DNA of 64,000 nucleotides. Origin: Margaritispora aquatica. Taxonomy: Eukaryota; Ascomycota; Leotiomycetes; Helotiales; Discinellaceae. The stretch spans positions 605,207-669,206 of the forward strand of contig VJWN01000016.1 in assembly GCA_007644065.1 (NCBI GenBank), read 5' to 3'. The notes beneath the pieces were generated by a model. It had not been told where the DNA came from, did not search any database, and worked only from the letters and a program-made list of their open reading frames with translations. This document shows positions 56,005-64,000 of the stretch, piece by piece (within the stretch, counting starts at the first letter, position 1; each line of letters begins with the position of its first letter). Made by a program: the position numbers and the translations under genes.

Positions 56005-57829
56005 ATGGGTCTTGGATCGTATTTCCTCTTCATCAATGCAACACCATGGCCATTTTTTGGTTCAAATCCACAGGCTCACCAAATGGCAGCTTGGGAATGG
56101 CCGTCTCCCATCTCCCCAGGTTCGTAGCCTTATTTCGATATCCAAAACAAATATCTAATATCTAACAATCAACAGGTCTAGCTGTAAGAGTATACATGGA
56201 AGAGAATACAGGTGGAGATTCAAGTGATGCAGGGAGTATAACATACTCACTAAACAAAACCAACAAAGCATTCTCCATCCTCTATGACGCCCAATCGAAC
56301 GATGATCCACTGCTCACGGTTAAAACGATCAATTTCAACACGACCGGAAACAAAGGCACCATTCCGCTGAATTGGCAACATAATCGCGTTGCTCCGTTCA
56401 TCCTTACGAGCTCGGATACCGATATCAAGACTGCAAGTTTCGTCTCGAACAACCCGCCTATCAACTGGATGACGGTGTCGTATGAGAGAATTAAGTGTTT
56501 GACGCTCAGAGAGCTTGCTATGCCTGGCACACATGATTCTGGAATGTCGGAATTCAATCAGGGGACTGGAGCGGCGATAGCGGGGAATACGGTGACGCAG
56601 TCTCAAAGCATGTATGTTTTCTACCTCACTGTTCTTTTTACCAGGCTCCAGTCAATAAACTGACAGCTTTTAACAAACACAGTGCAGGCCAACTACAATG
56701 GGGTGCACGATTGTTTGACATCCGCCCCATGCGCGCAGGGGGACATTGGGCGACAGGGCACTACTCATGGAGCTGTGTCTTGGGCCTCGATTGTCGCTGG
56801 CGAGGAGGAAACGGTCAAAGTATCGCTAGCATCATCGCACAAGTCAATGCATTCACTGCGGTGCCTGCTAAATCGGAACTGATAATCCTCCAACTCGGCG
56901 GAGGTCTCAATACCGACGATTTCGACGGCGACGAGTACAACCATCTCACGCAAGCGAACTGGAACGAAATTATGACTCTGTTCCAAAGCGTCAACCATCT
57001 CGTAAAAGGTGTCGCTGCTTCTACTGACTTAACAAAGCTGAATGTCTCCTCGCTGTTCGGTCCCACAAAGGGAGCAGCAGTCCTCGTCGTCGTAGGTGAT
57101 AACATCAAAGACAATAACCTCAAGAGCAAAACACCAGTTGACATCAGCGCATTCATTGGTAAGGGAATATTTAACCAGACAAACTTCCCGCTAGCAGGCA
57201 GATACGCAGACAAGGACAAGCCCGACGAAGTGACCACCGACCAACTCACCAAACTGGCAGAAGCACGCACAAGTCCCACATCGCAAATGTTCCAACTCTC
57301 ATGGACGCTGACTATGCAAGGCATAGGCGTCGCGAACATCAAGGGTATTGTCGGTCTCGCAGACGAGTTCAACCACAAGATTTACCAAGCTCTCTGGCCT
57401 AGGCTTACGCCCAAATCCTACCCTAACGTCTTGACAACCGATTCCTACCCCAAGAACGGTGATCTCACCGCTCTTGCTATGGCTATAAATTACCATTTCG
57501 CAAGAAAGTGTCCCAAGCCCCTAGCAGTCACACCTGCCGAGACGGGCAAACAGTCCACCGACCCAGATGCACCGAATGTGGTTTCAACTACTGGCACTTG
57601 TGCGGCTGGGTACTCAATATGCCAGGTAAAAGATCCAACGCGCCTCGAGGCACCGTGGAAGGGTGTTGAGGCGGCGTTTCCACAGTGCTATGACCCGAAG
57701 CGGTATGTGTGTGCACAAGCGTTCTTGTGTCCGATTGAAGCGCCGAAGATCAGTGGGAAGTATGCTTGTTCTACGCCATCGAGGAAGATGGCCGAGGCTA
57801 TTGCATGTGTGATGGATGGGACTTGTTGA
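56005..57829 (+). CDS. PLC-like phosphodiesterase (PI-PLC X-domain fold)
   Basis: Exons 56005-56119, 56176-56611 and 56683-57829 give 565 residues; introns are 56 and 71 nt. An N-terminal beta-rich part (AVRVYMEENTGGDSSD; INFNTTGNKGTIPLNW) is followed by a TIM-barrel phosphodiesterase domain. This has RELAMPGTHDSGMSEF (first active-site His) and WGARLFDIRPMRAGGHWATG (Asp/Arg and second His), then KSELIILQLGGGL. The C-terminal 70 residues are Cys-rich (CAAGYSICQVKD; CYDPKRYVCAQAFLC). Family members cleave phosphoinositides or related lipids; many fungal copies are uncharacterised. No clear signal peptide at the chosen ATG (MGLGSYFLFINATPWPFFG), so secretion is uncertain despite the Cys-rich tail. 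Confidence 0.85.
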
Positions 57830-58105
57830 TGTGTTGTAGGGACTTTGGTAACAGTATATATATTTGCACAGTTTCTAGGAGTTAAGGAAAGCGGTTAAGC
57901 GAGGTATTTGAGTGAGGATGATAGTGACTTCGTCGAAATTTGCTGGTGGATATCTCAAATTCAACAAATACAATGATTGTATCATCTTCTAAACTGACAG
58001 TTACTACAGTGCAGCAGCTCTTTCTAAGATTTTATCTATCCAAAGTCAACTTATAAATTTCCGAACTCCAAATCACTATCCGGCAGATTCCACCTCTACC
58101 ACCAC
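57830..58105. other. convergent gap
   Basis: 3' flanks of the PLC-like gene (+) and the amine oxidase pseudogene (-). Nothing seen. Confidence 0.4.
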
Positions 58106-59551
58106 CTACTCGCTAAAGTCACAAACAGCGTTCAACTCCTCCAGCCTCCCAAACTCCGCAATCAAAGCCTCAATCTTCTCCTTCCAAAACTCCCGCATCA
58201 CTCCTCCCCGCCTCTCAAAAACTGATACACACCCCTCCAAGCCGAGTTCAATGCCCCCACAACCCACGCATGCGCCGTACTCGTAGCTATTACTCATCAG
58301 CGCCATTCCAAGCCACAAAAAGTAGCAAAAACGAAAGAACAGCGCACCTTCACCAACAATGAATAACCGACCTTTTGCACACGGCACCATAAGATGCGGA
58401 ATCATCACCCCAAACTGCCCCGGGGCAAACATAGCCACACCACTGCACATATGCGGATCATTCCCCCAATCATACGCAAAGATCTCCATCACCTCCCCTC
58501 TAATCTTCTTCTCGCTAATGAAATCAGCATGCAGCCTTGCCAGATCCCTCACACAAAACTCCACTAACTCCTCCTTCCCCTTTTCCCCTTGACCAATAAG
58601 CGCACCAATTCTCCTCGCATCCTGGGACCACGTATACGACACTAGCAAAACTGCCGGCTTGTTTGGGTTGTCATTGACGTTGTGAGATGGATAGACACAG
58701 CATCGAATTGGTCATTCGGTCGTGGCTTCCCCGCCGATAATGTCCGCTTTGACCCACCAGTTTGTGCGGAACCGGATGGCGATTTTGCAGGAGGTGTCGT
58801 ATTGCAAAGTGCGGATGGCGGTTTTTTGGGTGGAGGTGAGGTTGCAATCATTGAGGTCGATGCGTTGTAGACAGCCGAGCGTGGTGGTGCTTAAGACTGC
58901 ACAGTAGTGCCGGGGTGAGGTTTCGTTGGCTATGGTGACGAGCATCTTGTCAGTCATAGAAGCTGTAGTGGACGCAGAGTTTATGGCGATGGCTGTCACG
59001 CGCTTGTGAAGTTCTGGCTGCGTTGTGAGTTTGGAGAGTATGACTTTGATGAGGACTTCGGAGCCACCGTCGAGTGTCACCCAACGATTGGCTGTGTCTG
59101 GCAGGACGGCGGGAACGGATGAGATGTAGTTTTCCATTAGGTTTTCGATGAAACCTTGATTGAATGTGTTAGATGCGCTGCTATTTGTGAGTATATCTGA
59201 CCGTCAAGTGCTGCGATAGGGGTCTCGCTTAACACAGCATCGTGTCAAGCCATTGAATCGTTTCAGCGTCGCCGTATGGTCTATGACGACATCAGCAGTG
59301 TGTTCATCGAAAGAAAAGAGTACGCACGAATCACGACGAATAACATCTTGTGCAGAGAACTGGTCTTGTTCCATGAGTTTCCGCCACCCATTTGCGAAAT
59401 TCTCATCAAGTGCTTGTTTGTATGCACGATAGATCTCCCCCATGATTGCAGCTGCTCCCTTGGCGACACTTACATTTGGAACTACTCCGCTGGTTTGCTT
59501 TGCTGGTTTTGAATACATCAAAGTCTTCAACCGATTTCGATCCTTCGCCAT
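58106..59551 (-). pseudogene. Flavin amine oxidase (L-amino-acid oxidase type) pseudogene, 5'-truncated
   Basis: Matches the substrate and C-terminal FAD parts of L-amino-acid-oxidase-like enzymes: ANGWRKLMEQDQFSAQDV, YGDAETIQWLDTML (after removing a GTGCGT...ATAG intron), SNTFNQGFIENLMENYI, WVTLDGGSEVLI, FRTNWWVKADIIGG, LVSYTWSQDARRIGALI. After an intron starting GTGCGC near 58347, it continues GEATSTAHAWVVGALNSAW. It is not a working gene. The N-terminal dinucleotide-binding domain (about 300 residues) is absent, because the 3' end of the next gene lies only 320 nt upstream. An in-frame TGA sits at 58712-58714, and the C-terminal EFWKEKIEALIAEFG segment is in a shifted frame relative to RGVYQFLRGGEE. 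Confidence 0.8.
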
Positions 59552-59869
59552 TCTCTATCTCATGGCTAGCAACATCCGAGTTCGAAACATGGGGTATCCA
59601 TGGTTGATTGGAGATTGCTGCAAAAATGGAGGTACTTGAGTGGATTACGGAAGAAACTTGTTGAGTATAAATAAATGAAGTTTGTAGTGAGTGAATCATA
59701 CGATGAATTCATATTCTTCGTTAATTTCACGGTCCTGCAAAATTGGCTTGGAGAAAATAGCCTGGAAGAAGGCACAAGAAATTTCTTTACTTCTTTCCTT
59801 CAGTCGTACGTGATGAAGTCTTCCCAGCTATGTGAACCACAGATCAGTAACGCAATTTGGATCGCTACC
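59552..59869. other. gap between amine oxidase remnant and orphan gene
   Basis: This is where the missing 5' part of the amine oxidase should begin, but no dinucleotide-binding motif is found in any frame. Confidence 0.5.
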
Positions 59870-61349
59870 TTACTCCCTCTCCCTATCCTCACAAGCACCC
59901 AATATATACCCCTCTTTGCCTTCCTCCGTATCCGCCTCCCTAAAGACTTCAATCCCACCCATAACACCATGATCATCAACCTGCCATCTCCCACTCTCTA
60001 CCATCCTCTGCCAATTCCTCAAGACAGTAAAGAGCTTTGCCGGGTGTGGCAGATTAAACGGACAATGGCCATGTTGATACAAAACATCATTTCCAATTCT
60101 ATCTTCGTGGACCGGCTTCTCATATAACGCTTCCGGACTTAGGTCTGGGTTTCCCCTTTCGATAACGCCATTTTGGCCTAGAGGAAAAGGGAGGATGAGT
60201 TTGACATGATCGATTGAGATTGGCCATTCGGGCCACAGATAGAGACCGCTTGTGCGACCGACTATCATTTCGCCTGCTCTATCGGGGCCGGCGAATGCAG
60301 GTGGGGTAGATGTTATTATCGGGCCAGGAAACAGAGGGAATGGATCGCCATCGTAAGTCTCAGCATCTGCTTCTTCATCGTCATCCGGGACTACTAGACG
60401 ATGATTTTCTTCTCGTACCTGATGATATCTCTCACTTCCAAGATCAGCCGTCAATAGCTCATCTAGCCAAGCTGTAGTAGGAATGCGTATCCCTGGGGCA
60501 ATGAATTCGAAACTTGGTTTCTTTGCTTGGGTTAGAAAATCTCGTCGGAAGCGTGTGATTTGGAAATTTTCCAGTGTCTTGATATCCACGAGTCCTGGTT
60601 CGCCGATGGTGCTGCCTGAGATTCGAGACTGAATTGTTGAGAGGAGAACGTGATATGCTTCGAGACTCCTCTCGAGATCATGAGTTGCATATCCGATGAT
60701 ATCCTCCCCGTGTGCAAGTCCATATTTACCGTTTTCGTATTGACTGAGATAGAAAGTCAGAGCTCTCTCCAGCGGATACCATTTTTGCGGCCAGATCATA
60801 AGCTCCGTGTTCCATGTACACAGACCGGTGTCAAGATTGAAGAATAGCCCCTGTTCAGAGTCTATCATCATTAGCGAGGAAATAAATGAGAAATTGTTGA
60901 TCTTCATGAGACTTACATCCGTAAAGGGTAATGACTCTCCCATCCTCAAGGCCATCCCAAGGAAGCCAAACAAGTTGTTCAAACATCCAGTGAGTCGGAA
61001 AGCCGAGGAAGGGAGCGAAACCAATTTGCTGACTTCCTTCTGGCGCGACTGGGATATCTATGTTCTCCAAAAATAACATCATTTCTCTCGTCAATCTCTG
61101 TCTCAAGGCCTGAGACGGTGGACCCAAAGCAGCGAAGAAGTTGCGCGTGATAATGTTGTTGTATGGTTCAGCAGTAGCAGAAGGCTTGATGAACTCAACA
61201 ATTTGATTGTGAAGTGTAGCACATCGTAAGGGATCGAAAGCAGTAGGATGCTCCATGCTAGAAAAGAAGAGATGTTTGATGGCGACAGCGATGATGACGG
61301 TGACCAGAACGCTCAGGATCAATTTGTCCATGTCATGAGGAGAAGGCAT
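59870..61349 (-). CDS. Membrane-anchored protein of unknown function
   Basis: Exons 61349-60917 and 60861-59870, with a 55-nt intron (GTAAGT...GATAG), give 474 residues. The frame closes as VITLYGYSEQGLFFNLDTG. I do not recognise the family. A single N-terminal membrane helix (LILSVLVTVIIAVAIKHLFF) is followed by a soluble region without obvious catalytic motif. Visible segments are FAALGPPSQALRQRLTREMM, WLPWDGLEDGRVITLYG, MIWPQKWYPLERALTFYLSQ, an acidic loop (DDDEEADAETYDGD) and PEWPISIDHVKLILPFPLG. An upstream in-frame ATG at 61490 would add 47 polar residues before the helix, so the start is uncertain. Type II topology is likely. It lies just upstream of the amine oxidase remnant on the same strand. 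Confidence 0.7.
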
Positions 61350-61935
61350 TGGATTTCCTGACGTCAAGAATTCCAGAGTAGATGTTCTTGGTGAGGCGAC
61401 ACGTGTGTCTTTGCTTTTGTCTCTGTTGTCTTGTCTCACTTTCTGGCTGCTTGGGCTGGTGGGCTTTGGTGACGCACCATGTGATTTCACATGTTTCGAT
61501 GTCTAGGGAACGCAACAACGACTTCTCTTATTTTCTGGTGATTTGTTGCGGAGTGATGTCTAAAAGTTTTAACGGAGTACTTTGCACGATATAAGTTAAG
61601 ATCTGTGGGAGTTCAGTTCGGAAGCATGAAGATCTTTTGAACTGTTGGAGACCTGTTAAGACATTTTCAATTCTTAAGTAGGAAGCTCTAGAACTTCTAT
61701 GGACAGAGATGATACATAAAAACAGGCTAAAAATCAAGCATACCGATATATAGCATGAGATACAAAGAACAGTACACACACACGAACTGTTTGCTCCAAC
61801 CTGTCAAGTCACACTGTAGTGTCACCTTTGCCCTCTCTCTACACGCAATCCATCCCTCTCCTCACGAGCAGCCATCATCTCAACCCTTGAAATCCTAATT
61901 GCTTGCTGAAATCTCTGCTGACTTTCCCTCATACT
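61350..61935. other. intergenic
   Basis: Promoter of the orphan membrane-protein gene and 3' flank of the small J-protein gene. No gene seen. Confidence 0.45.
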
Positions 61936-62250
61936 CTATCTCGCCTGGGCTTTTGCAAATTCGAAGTCCCCGCGTGCAGCTTCCATGCTTTCCCTGTCCC
62001 GTTTCTGACCGGCCCAAACAGAAACATATTCTGCTGAGCTGCTCATATGTCCTTGCCTGCTGCTTATATACCCCATGATACCATCATATGCTTGAATTAG
62101 TATTTGGAATCTAGCTGTCGCAGCTGTGTCTGTGGGGTTCTTGTCCGGATGCAGCGCTAAGGCTTGAACCTTGAATGCTTTGCGGACTTCGTCTTCTGTT
62201 GGAATGCGTTGGAGATTGAGACCAAGGACTTGATAGTCATGGAAAGACAT
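61936..62250 (-). CDS. Small J-domain protein
   Basis: Single exon, 104 residues. The N-terminal 65 residues are a J domain: FHDYQVLGLNLQRIPTEDEV (helix I), AFKVQALALHPDKNPTDTAA with the HPD tripeptide that stimulates Hsp70 ATPase, and ARFQILIQAYDGIM (helix III). The remainder is a short polar, charged tail (GQKRDRESMEAARGDFEFAK). No G/F region, zinc finger or membrane helix, so it is a class C (type III) J-protein. A second J-protein of related design is encoded 750 nt upstream on the same strand. Confidence 0.88.
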   Translation of the reverse strand: MSFHDYQVLGLNLQRIPTEDEVRKAFKVQALALHPDKNPTDTAATARFQILIQAYDGIMGYISSRQGHMSSSAEYVSVWAGQKRDRESMEAARGDFEFAKAQAR

Positions 62251-62994
62251 GTGAAAGATAGTGGTAATTGATAGGAGGATTTCGAGATTGGGTAGCTGCG
62301 CAAATTTTTACCAAGGTTGCAGACGCGTTTTGCTTCTCCGTGTCGAGACACGTTTGGTTTCTTTAAGTATTGAGTTTATCAGCAAAAACCTCTTGGGCTC
62401 TTCCAAAGAAACTGATTTGTATTATGAGAACTCATCGTGGCTGTGCTCGTCTAAATCAGGGGAGATTTGGTGGCAAAAGTGCTTGTCGGATGAGTTCACG
62501 GATGCTGCTCCATTTCTAGGGTACGTTGGTCCAGAGGGCTACCAATTTGTCAATTTAAGTTACATATTAATCCAGGGCTTGGCCTACCTGCATAACCATT
62601 AATATTGATATTGCTTCGTCTTTTGCAGATCAGTGTTGCAGCTGTCTGGAGGCGTTCGCCATCAACAGGCGCGGGTGCAGATTGCAGAAACACCCTAAAT
62701 ATATATTACAGCAAAAATATTCAGCACATCAAAGTGCATGTCCGGATTGCATTTCATGAGTTTTCACATGTTTTTGGATCTAATTACTACTAATCATCAA
62801 TGAACCTCCGAGAAGCTCGCCACCGAGGCGGATACAGCACCATGAAGGAGTGCCGAGGTGTAATACAAAGGAAAGCATGATTCGACCACAAAAGAAAAAT
62901 GAATACGTCTCCCGACAGCCACCAATCTAATCTTCAATCTCCAATCTCTATTCTCCAACCTTCCAAGCTCCAAACTCCAAAGTCAAATCACCAA
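62251..62994. other. intergenic between the two J-protein genes
   Basis: No gene. The part near 62930-63010 is made of short CCAATC/CTCCAA repeats next to the 3' end of the larger J-protein gene. Confidence 0.5.
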
Positions 62995-63798
62995 TCACCA
63001 ATCATCCATAGTTGGAAGATCAGGAAGGATCATCTCCTCCCAAAACTCAGCTTCCTCGGCAGCAGCCTGTGCCTGCGCTTGTGCAGAAACACCGAAAAAC
63101 CAAGACAAATTCCCGCCCATACCAGCAGGTGCAGGGACGCCGGCAAAAAAAGGAGTGACTGTGACTGCTGGTTGACGGTTGACCTGGAAGTTGAAGCTGG
63201 AGGCAGGGAGTGGTGGGCTGCTCGGGGTGGTGGTATTGTGAACTTGAGGAGCATTGTATATGTATTGAGGAGTGTTCGAAAATATGGTATTGGTGGTATT
63301 CACAACAAAGACGCCCTGAACTGGTTGGTAGGCGAGGAAGTTCTGAGCAAAGTAAGCTTGGTTGGAGGAAGAATTGGCCTGAGCCCGTCGAGTGCGCTTT
63401 GCAGCCGCAGCCTTGGCCTTTCGGGAAGCAAGCTTTGCAGCATTGCGACGGCGAGCTTCAGCACGAATGCCACTGATGTCTCCATACACCATGTTGTAAT
63501 CAGCCTTGATAGCATCGCGCTCAGCCTTCATTGCTGCACGCTCCGCTGCCATGAATTCATGAAAATCTTTCATCTGCGCAGACATCTCCTTTTTGGCCCC
63601 GATGGGAGCAACGGACTCAAGGACCTTTTCGTAGGCATCTTGCAGGTGTTGGAAATCGACCTTTGCGCCTTCGAGATTGTTCGGATTCTTGTCTGGATGG
63701 AGAAGAAGCGCTCTTTTCTTGTAGGCTTGACGGATGGAGGAGGCATCATGCTTATCGATGGGGCTGAGTCCAAGAGTTGCAAATTGTGCTGAAGACAT
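62995..63798 (-). CDS. J-domain protein with Ala/Lys-rich coiled tail
   Basis: Single exon, 267 residues. J domain at residues 5-70: FATLGLSPIDKHDASSIRQA, RALLLHPDKNPNNLEGAK with HPD, then VDFQHLQDAYEKVLESV. Residues 75-145 form a long charged helix (MKAERDAIKADYN; RNAAKLASRKAKAAAAKRTR), with a strongly basic end that may bind nucleic acid or target the nucleus. The rest is Asn/Thr/Pro-rich and aromatic (YFAQNFLAYQPVQGVF), finishing with an acidic motif (EEAEFWEEMILPDLPTMDDW). Class C J-protein; its Hsp70 partner is unknown. Start at 63798 (MSSAQFATLGL) matches J-domain helix I. Confidence 0.88.
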   Translation of the reverse strand: MSSAQFATLGLSPIDKHDASSIRQAYKKRALLLHPDKNPNNLEGAKVDFQHLQDAYEKVLESVAPIGAKKEMSAQMKDFHEFMAAERAAMKAERDAIKADYNMVYGDISGIRAEARRRNAAKLASRKAKAAAAKRTRRAQANSSSNQAYFAQNFLAYQPVQGVFVVNTTNTIFSNTPQYIYNAPQVHNTTTPSSPPLPASSFNFQVNRQPAVTVTPFFAGVPAPAGMGGNLSWFFGVSAQAQAQAAAEEAEFWEEMILPDLPTMDDW

Positions 63799-64000
63799 AA
63801 TTGCGGTGGGTGAAGTATTCGAATAAAGAGGCTTATGGTGGGTAAATGAAAGAGAATGGTGCTTGGTGCTTGCAAGTATGTGTTGCTAAGCGCTATGAAG
63901 AGTTAGCATTGCCAAAGCTAGGAGGGTTGCGATGAAGGAGCTTACAATATGAAGAAGGTTGCTGTGCTTTGCGATCAGAGTGGCAGAATAATGCGCTGCG

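Noticed and set aside
58280..58350. Apparent degenerate insertion in the amine oxidase C-terminus
   Set aside because: It is an intron: removing it restores GEATSTAHAWVVGALNSA, so it was not counted as a lesion.
1..64000. CRISPR arrays, prophage, insertion sequences, rRNA or intact transposons
   Set aside because: None seen. The introns and gene families are eukaryotic, and no transposase, reverse transcriptase or long terminal repeat was recognised.

Overview
The window looks like nuclear DNA of a filamentous ascomycete (Pezizomycotina). Genes are compact and sit on both strands. They carry short introns of mostly 40-100 nt with GTANGT-type donors and CTAAC-like branch sites. The gene set fits such a fungus: ATG3, mitochondrial enoyl reductase, NC2-beta, mS45, GatA, a quercetinase, a large-subunit catalase, a NACHT-ankyrin NLR and a Zn2Cys6 regulator beside an MFS transporter. 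A leotiomycete-type plant-associated fungus is my guess, not something the sequence proves. All exon models were made by hand from splice signals and reading-frame closure; no RNA evidence was available.

Layout. 0-15 kb is mostly housekeeping: ATG3 (-), a methyltransferase (-), an Asn/Ser-rich orphan (+), ETR1 (+), NC2-beta (-), mS45 (-), an atypical tyrosine phosphatase (-) and a CCDC97-like protein (+). 15-27 kb is enriched in secreted or mitochondrial enzymes: quercetinase (-), GatA (-), a secreted metallophosphoesterase (+), an eight-exon secreted protein with a phospholipase A2-type domain (+) and a secreted BBE-type FAD oxidase (-). 27-31 kb is gene-poor, with two small genes and an intron-containing tRNA. 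31-44 kb holds a Zn2Cys6 factor divergent from an MFS transporter, an acidic orphan, an ABHD12-like hydrolase with an 8-nt microexon, and a catalase. 44.8-48.8 kb is a NACHT NLR ending in about ten near-identical ankyrin repeats. 50-61 kb looks like an accessory region in decay: an FAD monooxygenase fused to a polytopic membrane domain, a P450 pseudogene, a PLC-like protein, a truncated amine-oxidase pseudogene and a membrane-anchored orphan. Two neighbouring J-domain proteins close the window.

The points most worth following are the NLR (homogenised ankyrin array, 25-nt exon carrying the Walker A loop, optional intron over a stop), the secreted PAN/PLA2/STIG1-like protein, the monooxygenase-membrane fusion next to a dying P450, and the ABHD12-like gene in which an 8-nt exon and a GC-AG intron are needed to build the oxyanion-hole motif.
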